This document shows, in pieces, positions 28,467 through 36,794 of a DNA stretch of 64,000 nt. Under the pieces are notes generated by a model, which was given only the letters and a program-made list of their open reading frames with translations, was not told the DNA's origin and did not search any database. How positions within the stretch are numbered: position 1 is the stretch's first letter; the number at the start of each line of letters is the position of its first letter. The stretch is from positions 372,001 to 436,000 of the forward strand of contig NZ_SLYW01000004.1 of the NCBI RefSeq assembly GCF_004343585.1. The letters are read 5' to 3'. The DNA comes from Neorhizobium sp. JUb45. Lineage in GTDB: Bacteria > Pseudomonadota > Alphaproteobacteria > Rhizobiales > Rhizobiaceae. Both the position numbers and the translations under genes were made by a program.

Positions 28467-28625
28467 GGTCAACCCCTTGGGTTTTGGCCGGGTCGTCCCG
28501 GTGTGTCAGCCCAGTTCGGGGGAGGTCGTCCTCGCGACCCGTAAATAGGTTTTCGGGAGACGATAGGCAAGCCGCCAGATGGCAAAGCTGCTATGCATAT
28601 AGGCAATTGCCGGATCCGTAGGCGC

Positions 28626-28651
28626 AAAAAAGCGGGCCAGAAGCCCGCTTT
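28626..28651 (-). terminator. intrinsic terminator of gcrA
   Basis: On the minus strand, AAAGCGGGC and GCCCGCTTT form a nine-base stem with a five-base loop and a run of T in the 3' arm and beyond, about 30 bases after the gcrA stop. Confidence 0.85.
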
Positions 28652-28682
28652 CGATCTCGTCCTCGTGTGGTCTTGCCGGCTT

Positions 28683-29231
28683 TTACGAAGCGCGGGCAAC
28701 AGCCTTGTTGCGGCGCTCGTTGACCGGCTGGTAGGCCATGCGGCCGTGGTACTTGCAGTAAGGCGAGTTGTCCGGGGATTCTGCGCCGCAGAAGTGGAAA
28801 TCGTCCTTCAGCGGATCGCCCATCGGCCACTTGCAGGTGCGCTCTGTCAGTTCCGTCAGCGCCAGCTTACGGTTGATCGGAACGACGATGTTGCCGGCAG
28901 GCTTGTAGACGGCGACTTCCTGCGTCGCGTCCATTTCCATCTCTTCGCGCACTGCGTTGGCGCCGGCCGGGCGCTGAACGGTGCGGGTCTGCGGGCGTGC
29001 TGCAAAATTGCTCTGCGGGCGCGGTGCGGAAGCCGCGACGCGCTTTGCCGGACGCGCTGCAGCGCTGGTGCTGCCGCCGGCTTTCGCTCGGCCCGGCAGG
29101 TTCAGGCGGTGGACTTTGCCAATCACCGCGTTACGGCTTACGCCTCCAAGTTGAGCGGCAATCTGGCTGGCGCTCAAACCTTCGGCCCATAATTTCGTCA
29201 GGCGCTCGACGCGCTCGTCAGTCCAGTTCAT
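28683..29231 (-). CDS. gcrA: cell-cycle regulator GcrA
   Basis: 182 residues. The N-terminal helix-turn-helix is diagnostic: MNWTDERVERLTKLWAEGLSASQIA and GVSRNAVIGKVHRLNLPGR. A Pro/Ala/Arg-rich linker follows, then the conserved C-terminal sigma-binding part with Cys pairs (RTCKWPMGDP, FHFCGAESPDNSPYCKYHGRMAYQP). GcrA is an alphaproteobacterial transcription factor that binds the sigma-70 holoenzyme and acts at promoters with CcrM-methylated GANTC. The start at 29231 has GGAGAG six bases upstream. Its upstream region holds a palindrome and clustered GANTC sites. Confidence 0.96.
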   Translation of the reverse strand: MNWTDERVERLTKLWAEGLSASQIAAQLGGVSRNAVIGKVHRLNLPGRAKAGGSTSAAARPAKRVAASAPRPQSNFAARPQTRTVQRPAGANAVREEMEMDATQEVAVYKPAGNIVVPINRKLALTELTERTCKWPMGDPLKDDFHFCGAESPDNSPYCKYHGRMAYQPVNERRNKAVARAS

Positions 29232-29279
29232 GCTATCTCTCCGCCGTGAGTGCCGAACGTGGCTTGAATCGGTCACCGC

Positions 29280-29301
29280 TCCGGCAAATAAATTTGCCGG
29301 A
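29280..29301. promoter_or_regulatory. perfect palindrome 49 bases upstream of gcrA
   Basis: Ten-base arms TCCGGCAAAT and ATTTGCCGGA around AA. The distance to the gcrA start fits an operator overlapping its promoter. It does not match the CtrA (TTAA-N7-TTAA) pattern. Binding protein unknown. Confidence 0.5.
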
Positions 29302-29379
29302 AGACACTACATCTATACTTTTGGTGACTAAGTCCGCCGCATGCAGCCTAGTAATTGACGATTAACCTAGTGTGGGGCT

Positions 29380-29416
29380 GACTCCGTGGCAAGAGTCGGG
29401 CGAATCACCGCGAATC
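29380..29416. promoter_or_regulatory. cluster of CcrM (GANTC) methylation sites in gcrA-argD gap
   Basis: Four GANTC sites lie within 37 bases (starts 29380, 29393, 29402, 29412), with two more at 29266 and 29451. A random 190-base stretch would hold less than one on average. The 417-base gap 29232-29648 contains no gene I can support. The cluster sits between gcrA, a methylation-dependent regulator, and argD. Confidence 0.6.
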
Positions 29417-29648
29417 GATTTCCGTGTTTTCCCCAACTTGCTGTCCGGGAGAGTCATAATTGTCACAGCTTCCGGGCGAGTAACGGTCGCGCGCAATAAA
29501 GCTGTTTTCAGGGCATTGGAAGCTGTTTTGTTGACAGCACACAGCGAAATGCCGATAGTGCCGACGCCGCCTGTCAAGGCGGCATTTTCAATTTTGGCGA
29601 CACCCGTCGCCACCTGATTTCGATCAGTTTAAAGGAGTGAATGTCGCC

Positions 29649-30845
29649 ATGTCTGAAACCGCGCTTTTCGACACGTTTGCCCGGGCTCCGCTGCGTTTTG
29701 AACGCGGCGAAGGCGTTTGGCTTGTGACGGAACGCGGCGAGCGATATCTCGATTTTGGCGCCGGCGTTGCGGTCACCTCCTGCGGTCACGCAAATCCGCA
29801 TCTGGTCGAGGCGCTGAAGGCTCAGGCGGAAAAGGTCTGGCACCTGTCCAACCTCTATGAAATTCCGGAGCAGGAGCGTCTCGCCCGCCGGTTGACAGAA
29901 GCGACTTTCGCGGACAAGGCATTCTTCACCAACTCAGGCGCGGAAGCGCTGGAATGCGCCATCAAGACGGCGCGCCGTTACCACTATTCCAAGGGCCATC
30001 CTGAGAAATTCCATATCATCACCTTCGAAGGTGCCTTCCACGGCCGCACGATCGCGACGATCGCTGCCGGTGGTCAGGAAAAATACATGGAAGGTTTTGG
30101 TCCCAAGGCTCAAGGGTTCGATCAGGTGCCGTTCGGCGATCTCGACGCGCTCAATGCCGCCATCAATGAAAATACCGGCGCTCTGCTGATCGAGCCGATC
30201 CAGGGTGAGGGCGGCGTGCGCCCGGTCACCAAGGAATTCATGCGCGAGCTGCGCCGGATCTGCGACGAAAAGGGCCTGCTGCTGATCCTCGACGAGGTTC
30301 AGACCGGCGTCGGCCGTACCGGCAAGCTGTTTGCCCATGAATGGGCGGGCATCACCCCCGACATCATGGCGATCGCAAAGGGCATTGGCGGCGGCTTTCC
30401 GTTCGGCGCCTGCCTTGCAACGGCAGAGGCCGCATCCGGCATGAAGCCCGGCATCCACGGCACCACCTATGGCGGCAATCCGCTGGCCATGGCCTGCGGC
30501 AATGCCGTGCTCGACATCGTGCTGGCCGAGGGTTTCCTTGAAAACGTCCGCGATGTCGCGCTCGTCTTCCGTCAGGGTCTTGCGGCTTTGAAGGATCGCT
30601 TCCCGGAAGTGATCGAGGATATTCGCGGCGAAGGGCTTCTGCTCGGCATCAAGGCCAAGGTTCCTGTCGGCGATCTCGTCGTCGGCATGCGCAACGAACA
30701 CATGCTGGCTGTGCCGGCTGGCGACAACGTCGTCCGTCTGTTGCCGCCGCTTGTCGTCACCGCGGAGGAAGCCCGCGAAGGCCTGGCCCGCATCGAACGG
30801 GCCGCGGAAGCACTTACCGCTGAACAGTTGAAAAAATCCGCCTGA
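29649..30845 (+). CDS. argD: acetylornithine aminotransferase
   Basis: 398 residues, a class III PLP aminotransferase that converts N-acetylglutamate semialdehyde to N-acetylornithine. Visible marks are the [17 protein letters not shown] opening, [14 protein letters not shown] [34 protein letters not shown] and the PLP lysine in [23 protein letters not shown] precedes; ATG 29649 is chosen, since a GTG at 29637 overlaps the ribosome site. Followed 52 bases later by argF, so the two form an arginine-biosynthesis operon. Confidence 0.95.
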   Translation: MSETALFDTFARAPLRFERGEGVWLVTERGERYLDFGAGVAVTSCGHANPHLVEALKAQAEKVWHLSNLYEIPEQERLARRLTEATFADKAFFTNSGAEALECAIKTARRYHYSKGHPEKFHIITFEGAFHGRTIATIAAGGQEKYMEGFGPKAQGFDQVPFGDLDALNAAINENTGALLIEPIQGEGGVRPVTKEFMRELRRICDEKGLLLILDEVQTGVGRTGKLFAHEWAGITPDIMAIAKGIGGGFPFGACLATAEAASGMKPGIHGTTYGGNPLAMACGNAVLDIVLAEGFLENVRDVALVFRQGLAALKDRFPEVIEDIRGEGLLLGIKAKVPVGDLVVGMRNEHMLAVPAGDNVVRLLPPLVVTAEEAREGLARIERAAEALTAEQLKKSA

Positions 30846-30897
30846 GGGGCAGGGAAGAGGGCGCCATTGAAGGTTCCCTCTTTATAGGGAATTTAAA

Positions 30898-31815
30898 ATG
30901 GCATCTCCCAAGCATTTTCTCGACCTTTCCGAAGTTTCGGCAAAGGATCTGCGCTCCATTCTCGACGACGCCAAGGTCCGCAAGCAGGCCACCAAGGCCG
31001 GCACCGCGGACAAGCCGCTGGCCGGCAAGATGCTGGCGATGATTTTCGAAAAGCCGTCGACCCGCACCCGCGTTTCCTTCGATGTCGGCATGCGCCAGCT
31101 CGGCGGCGAGACACTGTTCCTGTCGGGCACGGAAATGCAGCTCGGCCGCGCCGAAACCATCGGCGATACGGCAAAGGTTCTGTCGCGTTACGTCGATGCG
31201 ATCATGATCCGCACCACCGATCACAGGCGCCTCATCGAGCTTGCCGAACACGCCACCGTGCCGGTCATCAACGCGCTGACCGACGACACCCATCCCTGCC
31301 AGATCATGGCCGACCTGATGACCTTCGAGGAACATCGCGGCTCCGTCGAGGGCAAGACCTTTGCCTGGACGGGTGACGGCAACAACGTGCTGCATTCCTT
31401 CGTCGAAGGTGCTGCCCGTTTCGGTTACACGATGAACATGGCCGTGCCCATGGGCTCCGAGCCGCACGACAAGTTCATGAACTGGGCGCGCAACAATGGC
31501 GGCGAGGTGAAACTCTACCACGATGCCGAGCAGGCGGTTGCCGGCGTCGACATGGTCGTCACCGATACCTGGGTTTCCATGAACCAGGAGCACAAGGCGC
31601 GCGGCCACAACATCTTCCAGCCCTATCAGGTCAATGACGCGCTGATGAAGCGCGCCAAGGACGATGCGCTGTTCATGCATTGCCTGCCGGCCCACCGCGG
31701 TGAGGAAGTCACCGATGCCGTTATCGACGGTCCGCAGTCGGTCGTTTTCGACGAGGCGGAAAACCGCTTGCACGCGCAGAAATCGATCCTTGCATGGTGC
31801 TTTGGCGCCGTCTGA
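30898..31815 (+). CDS. argF: ornithine carbamoyltransferase
   Basis: 305 residues, the anabolic form by length and by pairing with argD. The carbamoyl-phosphate loop is [11 protein letters not shown], with [17 protein letters not shown] for the HPxQ motif and [13 protein letters not shown] as the ornithine-binding Cys loop. It makes citrulline from ornithine and carbamoyl phosphate. Confidence 0.97.
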   Translation: MASPKHFLDLSEVSAKDLRSILDDAKVRKQATKAGTADKPLAGKMLAMIFEKPSTRTRVSFDVGMRQLGGETLFLSGTEMQLGRAETIGDTAKVLSRYVDAIMIRTTDHRRLIELAEHATVPVINALTDDTHPCQIMADLMTFEEHRGSVEGKTFAWTGDGNNVLHSFVEGAARFGYTMNMAVPMGSEPHDKFMNWARNNGGEVKLYHDAEQAVAGVDMVVTDTWVSMNQEHKARGHNIFQPYQVNDALMKRAKDDALFMHCLPAHRGEEVTDAVIDGPQSVVFDEAENRLHAQKSILAWCFGAV

Positions 31816-31837
31816 GGCGTCTCTTTCAAGGCGGGAA

Positions 31838-31862
31838 GCCATGGCTTGATTTTCGCCATGGC
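31838..31862 (+). terminator. weak hairpin after argF
   Basis: Two copies of GCCATGGC, 23 bases after the argF stop, can pair around a nine-base loop. No T-run follows, so termination is uncertain. The 200-base gap to hslO shows nothing else. Confidence 0.3.
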
Positions 31863-32016
31863 CGACACCACTTCTTGGACTTCAAACGGGCCGGGCGGCA
31901 TGATCGCACCGGCCTTTCAACATATATCGGCGTCGTCTTTTGACCCAGTCAGCGGTTCCGCTCGGCGGGTGCATATGTCAGATTGATCCTAAAGATCGGC
32001 GCAGAAGGAGCGGAAA

Positions 32017-33006
32017 ATGGCAGAAGCAACCGTTGAACTGAACGATCTCAGTCTTGCCGGCGATGATCATGTCGTGCCCTTCCAGGTCGAAGGTCTGGAT
32101 GTGCGCGGCCGTGCCGTCCAGCTGGGGCCGCTGTTGAAGACCATTCTCGGTCGTCACGATTATCCGACACCGGTTGCCCGCCTGCTGGCCGAAGCCATCG
32201 TGCTCACCGCGCTGATCGGCACGTCGCTGAAGTTCGACGGCAAGTTCACCGTGCAGACCAAGGGTGATGGCCCGGTCGATCTTCTGGTCGCCGATTTTTC
32301 GACGCCAGATTCCTTGCGCGCCTATGCCCGTTATGACGAGGAAGCGCTTGCCGCGGCCGTCGAGGCGGGGCGTACTGCGCCGCAGGAACTGCTGGGCGAG
32401 GGCATTCTGGCCTTCACCATCGATCAGGGTCACGGCATGCAGCCCTATCAGGGCATCGTGCCGCTCGATGGCTCGACGCTCGAAGAGATCGCCAGCGTCT
32501 ATTTCCGCCAGTCGGAACAGATCCCGACGCGGGTGCGCCTTGGCGTTGCCGAACTGTTCGACCGTGACGAGGACGGCAAGCCGCGCCACAACTGGCGTGC
32601 CGGTGGCATTGTCGTGCAGTTCCTGCCGCAGGCGCCCGAGCGCATGCGCCAGCCCGACCTGCATGGTGGCGATGGAGACGAGCGCGAAGAGGAGCATTCC
32701 TCCGACGATGCATGGGCGGAAGCCCGCATGCTGGTGGAGACGGTGCACACCGATGAACTGACCGATCCGCAGGTCGGCATCGAACGGCTACTCTATCGCC
32801 TGTTCCATGAGCGTGGCGTGCGCATCTACGAACAGCAGGCCGTATTCGATCGCTGCAGCTGCTCGCGCGACAAGATCAAGGGTGTGCTGTCGGGCTTTTC
32901 CGCGGAAGAGATCTCGGCGAGCCAGGAAAACGGCGAGATCGCCGTCACCTGCGAGTTCTGCTCGACCACCTATCGATACGACGTGGCCGAGTTCGCCTCC
33001 GCCTGA
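32017..33006 (+). CDS. hslO: redox-regulated chaperone Hsp33
   Basis: 329 residues. The C-terminal zinc site uses CSC (FDRCSCSRDK) and CEFC (VTCEFCSTTY), the CxC...CxxC pattern of Hsp33. Oxidation of these cysteines activates the chaperone. The N-terminal fold shows GTSLKFDGKFTVQTKGDGPVDLLVADF. Longer than the E. coli protein, with an acidic insertion (DGDEREEEHSSDDAWAEA), as seen in other alphaproteobacteria. A GGAG site precedes the ATG. It shares a bidirectional terminator with apaG. Confidence 0.95.
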   Translation: MAEATVELNDLSLAGDDHVVPFQVEGLDVRGRAVQLGPLLKTILGRHDYPTPVARLLAEAIVLTALIGTSLKFDGKFTVQTKGDGPVDLLVADFSTPDSLRAYARYDEEALAAAVEAGRTAPQELLGEGILAFTIDQGHGMQPYQGIVPLDGSTLEEIASVYFRQSEQIPTRVRLGVAELFDRDEDGKPRHNWRAGGIVVQFLPQAPERMRQPDLHGGDGDEREEEHSSDDAWAEARMLVETVHTDELTDPQVGIERLLYRLFHERGVRIYEQQAVFDRCSCSRDKIKGVLSGFSAEEISASQENGEIAVTCEFCSTTYRYDVAEFASA

Positions 33007-33025
33007 TCGGTTCTGGCATCAAAAC

Positions 33026-33057
33026 GCAAAAGGCCGGCAGCGATGCCGGCCTTTTGC
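33026..33057. terminator. bidirectional terminator between hslO and apaG
   Basis: Arms GCAAAAGGCCGGC and GCCGGCCTTTTGC with a six-base loop. The A- and T-runs are part of the stem, so it can work on both strands for the two convergent genes. Confidence 0.85.
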
Positions 33058-33077
33058 GCATGTGCTGGAAAAACGCG

Positions 33078-33470
33078 TCAGTTCAGAATGCGCAACTGCC
33101 CCGGCGAATCCAGCGAAAACGCCGGGATGTCGACGATCATCGTTTCGCCGTCGTCAGTTTCCATCTGGTAATGGCCGAACATCATGCCGGACGGCGTGTC
33201 CAGCGGGCAGCCGGATGAATATTCATAACTGTCGCCGGGCTGCAGGTGTGGCTGTTCGCCAACCACGCCAAGTCCTTCGACTTCATCGACCAGTCCGTTT
33301 TCGTCGGTAATGTGCCAATAGCGCTGAACCAGTCGCACCGGCTTGGAAGAATGGTTCGAAATAACGATACGATATCCCCAGACATAGCGGCTCTCATCCG
33401 GATCGGATTGCTCCTCCAGATAATAGGGTTCCACTTCGACTTCGATATCTTTCGTTCGTGCACTATACAT
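33078..33470 (-). CDS. apaG: ApaG protein
   Basis: 130 residues, the usual ApaG length, with the family motifs [61 protein letters not shown] and MFGHYQM. A fibronectin-like fold; its biochemical role is still unclear in bacteria, with links to Mg/Co resistance and diadenosine tetraphosphate. Convergent with hslO. Next upstream on this strand is metZ. Confidence 0.94.
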   Translation of the reverse strand: MYSARTKDIEVEVEPYYLEEQSDPDESRYVWGYRIVISNHSSKPVRLVQRYWHITDENGLVDEVEGLGVVGEQPHLQPGDSYEYSSGCPLDTPSGMMFGHYQMETDDGETMIVDIPAFSLDSPGQLRILN

Positions 33471-33622
33471 GCCCGATACACCTCACACTGATGCTATCGG
33501 TATTATATAGAGTGTGTCTCACGTCAAGAAATCCCGGCAGCAAAGGGCTTTTGCGACCGGGATTCTGCATATTAGGGATAACTACCATGGTAAATGGCAG
33601 TCTATCCCTTAAAATATGATAT

Positions 33623-34819
33623 TTACGCGGAAATTCCCGCCAGGGCCTGCGCGAAATCTTCGAGCAGGTCGTTGGCATCCTCGATGCCGGCCGAGAACCG
33701 TACCGTGCCCGGCGAAATGCCGAGTTCGGCGCGCGCCTCGTCCGTCAGGTTCTTGTGCGTCGTCGTTGCCGGGTGGGTGATGATCGAGCGGGTATCGCCG
33801 AGATTGTTGGAAATCGTCACCACGTCCAGCGCGTTCTGCAGCTTGAAGGCCGCTTCCTTGCCGCCCTTCAGCTCGAAGCACACCAGCGTCGAGCCGCCGG
33901 TCATCTGCTTGGCGATGATATCGGCCTGCGGATGGTCCTTGCGGCCCGGATAGATGACCTTGGCGACCTTGTCGCTGTCCGCCAGAAAATCGGCGATACG
34001 GCCGGCATTTTCCGTCTGCGCCTTGACGCGGATCGGCAGTGTCTCGAGACCCTTGATCAGCGTCCAGGCGGTGAACGGCGACATGGCCGGACCGGTGTGA
34101 CGATAATAATCCTGCAGATGCTCGGTCACCCATTCGCGGTCAGACAGGATGACGCCGGCAAGGCTGCGGCCCTGACCGTCGATATGCTTGGTGGCGGAAT
34201 AGACGACCACATGCGCGCCGAGTTCCAGCGGCTTCTGGAAAAGCGGCGTCGCGAACACGTTGTCGACGACGACGCGGGCATTGACCTGGTTGGCAAGCTT
34301 GGCCACGCCGGCGATGTCGATGATCTCCAGCGTCGGGTTGGTCGGGCTTTCGAGGAAGAACACCTTGGTGTTCGGCTGGATGGCCTTTTCCCAGTTGGCA
34401 AGGTCACGGCCGTCGATCAGCGTGCATTCGATGCCGTAGCGCGGTGCCAGCGTCTCCACCACCCAGCGGCACGAACCGAACAGGGCGCGGGCGGCAACGA
34501 TATGATCGCCGGCTTTCAGCTGGCAAAGCAGTGCTGCGGTGATGGCGGCCATGCCGGATGCCGTTGCGCGGGCTTCCTCGGCGCCTTCCAGTGCGCACAT
34601 GCGCTTTTCAAACATGTCGTTGGTGGGGCTGCCGTAACGGGCATAGATGAAGCCGTCATCTTCACCCTTGAAGCGCGCTTCGGCGGCTTCTGAACTGTCG
34701 TAGGTGAAGCCCTGTGTCAGATAGATCGCTTCGGACATCTCGCCATATTGCGAGCGCAGCGTTCCGCCATGCACGAGTGTCGTTGCAGGGCGCCAATTCT
34801 TGTTCGGAGTTTTGCTCAT
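33623..34819 (-). CDS. metZ: O-succinylhomoserine sulfhydrylase
   Basis: 398 residues from ATG 34819. A Cys/Met-metabolism PLP enzyme: YARYGSPTNDMFEKRMCALEGAE, LESPTNPTLEIIDI, VVVDNVFATPLFQKPLELGAHVVVYSATKHIDGQGR (Lys binds PLP) and NNLGDTRSIITHPATTTH. MetZ makes homocysteine from O-succinylhomoserine and sulfide, by-passing cystathionine. A start further upstream at 34894 would run through the terminator hairpin and is rejected. Controlled by the SAM-II riboswitch in its leader, which supports a methionine role. Confidence 0.94.
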   Translation of the reverse strand: MSKTPNKNWRPATTLVHGGTLRSQYGEMSEAIYLTQGFTYDSSEAAEARFKGEDDGFIYARYGSPTNDMFEKRMCALEGAEEARATASGMAAITAALLCQLKAGDHIVAARALFGSCRWVVETLAPRYGIECTLIDGRDLANWEKAIQPNTKVFFLESPTNPTLEIIDIAGVAKLANQVNARVVVDNVFATPLFQKPLELGAHVVVYSATKHIDGQGRSLAGVILSDREWVTEHLQDYYRHTGPAMSPFTAWTLIKGLETLPIRVKAQTENAGRIADFLADSDKVAKVIYPGRKDHPQADIIAKQMTGGSTLVCFELKGGKEAAFKLQNALDVVTISNNLGDTRSIITHPATTTHKNLTDEARAELGISPGTVRFSAGIEDANDLLEDFAQALAGISA

Positions 34820-34842
34820 GTACTGACCACCTTCGTGATACA

Positions 34843-34874
34843 AAAAAACCGGCCGCAAAAGCAGACCGGTTTTC
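34843..34874 (-). terminator. SAM-II-linked intrinsic terminator in metZ leader
   Basis: On the minus strand, AAAACCGG and CCGGTTTT pair and run into seven T, 24 bases before the metZ start. The 5' arm (CCGGTCT, 34870-34864) can instead pair with AGACCGG at the 3' end of the aptamer (34885-34879). The two hairpins cannot form together. Confidence 0.75.
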
Positions 34875-34880
34875 AACCCG

Positions 34881-34938
34881 GTCTTTTTAGCCACTTGTTT
34901 AACGTGGCTGCAAGCCGACCGGCCAAATCACCACGGGA
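34881..34938 (-). promoter_or_regulatory. SAM-II riboswitch (metA motif)
   Basis: Read on the minus strand, the leader has CGTGGTGATTTGG, then CGGCTTGCAGCCACG closing helix P1 (CGTGG with CCACG). TTAAACAAGTGGCTAAAAAG follows as the 3' pseudoknot strand. The invariant GATTTG, CTTGCAG and CTAAA segments match the SAM-II class known upstream of metA, metX and metZ in alphaproteobacteria. SAM binding should lower metZ expression. A terminator follows directly. Confidence 0.9.
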
Positions 34939-34946
34939 TAAAACTG

Positions 34947-34975
34947 GCATAATCCCGCTGTGCGCTTGCGTCAAT
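34947..34975 (-). promoter_or_regulatory. candidate promoter of metZ
   Basis: On the minus strand, TTGACG (34975-34970) and TATGCC (34952-34947) are spaced by 17 bases, just upstream of the riboswitch. The -35 is strong, the -10 weak. Confidence 0.4.
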
Positions 34976-35022
34976 GGTCGTGATTTGGTTTTGTCCGCCA
35001 TTCGACACAGGGACTTTTTGAG

Positions 35023-36114
35023 ATGATCAGGACGACAGGAATTCTGGCCGACCGCGCGATTGCGGCGCTGTTCGAGACGGGGCGTCTTTCCTCCGAGCGG
35101 CCGCTTGACGATGATCAGATTCAGCCGGCCAGCCTGGACCTGCGTCTTGGCACCAAGGCTTTTCGCGTTCGCGCCTCCTTCATGCCGGGGCCAAACAGCC
35201 TCGTCTCCGACAAGCTCGACCGGCTGAAGCTGCATGTCGTTGATCTGTCCGAGGGGGCGGTGCTGGAAACCGGCTGTGTCTATATCGTGCCGCTGATGGA
35301 AAGCCTCGATCTTCCCGCCGATATGTCGGCCTCGGCCAACCCCAAAAGCTCGACCGGCCGCCTCGACATTTTCACCCGTGTCATCACCAATTATGCGCAG
35401 GAATTCGACAAGATCCCGGCCGGTTATTCCGGCCCGCTCTATCTCGAAATCTCGCCGCGCACCTTTCCGATCGTCGTGCGCCAGGGCTCGCGGCTGTCGC
35501 AGATCCGCTTCCGCATCGGCAATGCGCTGCTGGGTGAGCCGGAACTGGCAAAGCTGCATGAAGCCGAAACTCTGGTCGCCTCCGACCTGCCCAACGTCTC
35601 GGGCGGCGGTATCGCGCTGTCGATCGACCTTGCCGGCGACAAGGACGGCCTGATCGGTTACCGCGGCAAACACCACACCGCGGTCGTCGATGTCGACAAG
35701 AAAGCCCAGCACGACCTGTTCGATTTCTGGGAGCCGATCTACAGCCGCGGCCGTAACGAACTGATCCTCGATCCGGATGAATTCTACATTCTGGTGTCGC
35801 GTGAAGCCGTGCACGTTCCGCCGCTTTATGCTGCCGAGATGACACCGTTCGACCCGCTGGTCGGCGAATTCCGCGTGCATTATGCCGGTTTCTTCGATCC
35901 CGGTTTCGGCCATGAGGCGGCGGGCGGACGCGGCAGCCGCGCGGTTCTGGAAGTGCGCAGCCACGAAGTGCCGTTCATTCTCGAAGACGGCCAGATCGTC
36001 GGCCGCCTTGTTTATGAACACATGCTGGAAGCGCCGGAAGGCCTTTACGGCTCGGGCCTCGGATCGAATTATCAGGCGCAGGGGCTAAAGCTGTCGAAGC
36101 ATTTTCGCAGCTGA
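35023..36114 (+). CDS. dcd: 2'-deoxycytidine 5'-triphosphate deaminase (long alphaproteobacterial form)
   Basis: 363 residues, about twice the length of E. coli Dcd, as is usual in alphaproteobacteria. The dCTP-deaminase/dUTPase trimer signatures are IQPASLDLRLGTKAFRVR, ANPKSSTGRLDIFTRVI and PLYLEISPRTFPIVVRQGSRLSQIRFR. The second half continues with another jelly-roll-like segment (VHYAGFFDPGFG, RAVLEVRSHEVPFILEDGQIVGRLVYEHM). It makes dUTP for thymidylate synthesis. Transcribed away from metZ. Confidence 0.9.
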   Translation: MIRTTGILADRAIAALFETGRLSSERPLDDDQIQPASLDLRLGTKAFRVRASFMPGPNSLVSDKLDRLKLHVVDLSEGAVLETGCVYIVPLMESLDLPADMSASANPKSSTGRLDIFTRVITNYAQEFDKIPAGYSGPLYLEISPRTFPIVVRQGSRLSQIRFRIGNALLGEPELAKLHEAETLVASDLPNVSGGGIALSIDLAGDKDGLIGYRGKHHTAVVDVDKKAQHDLFDFWEPIYSRGRNELILDPDEFYILVSREAVHVPPLYAAEMTPFDPLVGEFRVHYAGFFDPGFGHEAAGGRGSRAVLEVRSHEVPFILEDGQIVGRLVYEHMLEAPEGLYGSGLGSNYQAQGLKLSKHFRS

Positions 36115-36186
36115 TTGTCGCAGCCGTCAGGCTGTGATCACGCTTGACAGCGCAGGTCTTCTGTTGGAAGGCTTTGAGCCAAGGTT

Positions 36187-36260
36187 GCGGGTGTAGCTCA
36201 ATGGTAGAGCAGCAGCTTCCCAAGCTGAATACGAGGGTTCGATTCCCTTCACCCGCTCCA
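36187..36260 (+). tRNA. tRNA-Gly (anticodon CCC)
   Basis: A 74-base cloverleaf with acceptor arms GCGGGTG and CACCCGC, D-loop AGCTCAATGGTAGAGC, anticodon in CTTCCCAAG reading CCC for GGG codons, T-loop TTCGATT and encoded CCA. A perfect -35 TTGACA lies at 36144-36149; a matching -10 is not obvious. Confidence 0.97.
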
Positions 36261-36293
36261 CTTTTATTTGAAACTTATTATAAACACATTCGC

Positions 36294-36451
36294 TATATAG
36301 ACATCTGTCATCGGCATTGCTGATGAGCGCTGAAATGAATTCGCCGCTCGCAATCGCCGCGTCGCTTTAAGACTTTTGACCACGGATGTACTGGCTGGGT
36401 TTGGTAAGCGATGATGAGGAAGGTCGGTGCGGTTTCGCCCCGGCCTTTTTT
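36294..36451 (+). ncRNA. possible small RNA between tRNA-Gly and an orphan terminator
   Basis: A TATATA box at 36294-36299 lies 33 bases after the tRNA. About 150 bases on, a good intrinsic terminator ends the stretch. No start codon with a ribosome site opens a believable gene between them. The element could be a separate small RNA or a tRNA 3' trailer; a TTGAAA at 36268 is 20 bases from the box, too far for a good promoter. Confidence 0.3.
36421..36451 (+). terminator. orphan intrinsic terminator downstream of tRNA-Gly
   Basis: AGGTCGGTGCG and CGCCCCGGCCT pair with one mismatch and one wobble around GTTT, followed by six T. There is no protein gene on this strand to its left other than dcd, with the tRNA between. 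Confidence 0.8.
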
Positions 36452-36513
36452 GTTGCCCGAAATTGCCCGCCCTTTTGATCAGGCGGGCCGGGGATTTGCC
36501 GCGCTTGCGCGGC

Positions 36514-36675
36514 TCAGAACACAGCCAGATAACGCAGCAGCGAGATGATGCCGATGATGATCACGATGATCTGTACGATCTGTCGCGCGCGGCCGTCGAT
36601 CGGAAGGCGCTGGACCAGATAGAGCACGAGGAAGATGACGAGGAAGGTAATCAGAATACTGATGAGAACCGACAT
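36514..36675 (-). CDS. small membrane protein, Thivi_2564-like
   Basis: 53 residues. Two membrane helices, MSVLISILITFLVIFLVLYLV and IVQIIVIIIGIISLLRYL, flank a short basic loop (QRLPIDGRAR). The layout resembles the Thivi_2564 family of tiny inner-membrane proteins of unknown function. GGAGAG lies before the ATG at 36675, which fixes the start. Confidence 0.7.
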   Translation of the reverse strand: MSVLISILITFLVIFLVLYLVQRLPIDGRARQIVQIIVIIIGIISLLRYLAVF

Positions 36676-36794
36676 GAATTTTTCTCTCCATTTTAAAACC
36701 GCCTGTCCCAAGCGGCTGACGCAGGAGTTTTGAGTAGAAAGCCGGCCAACGACTGTTTTGCGTGGAGATGCAGGCAGGGTGTTGGGCAGGCTTC

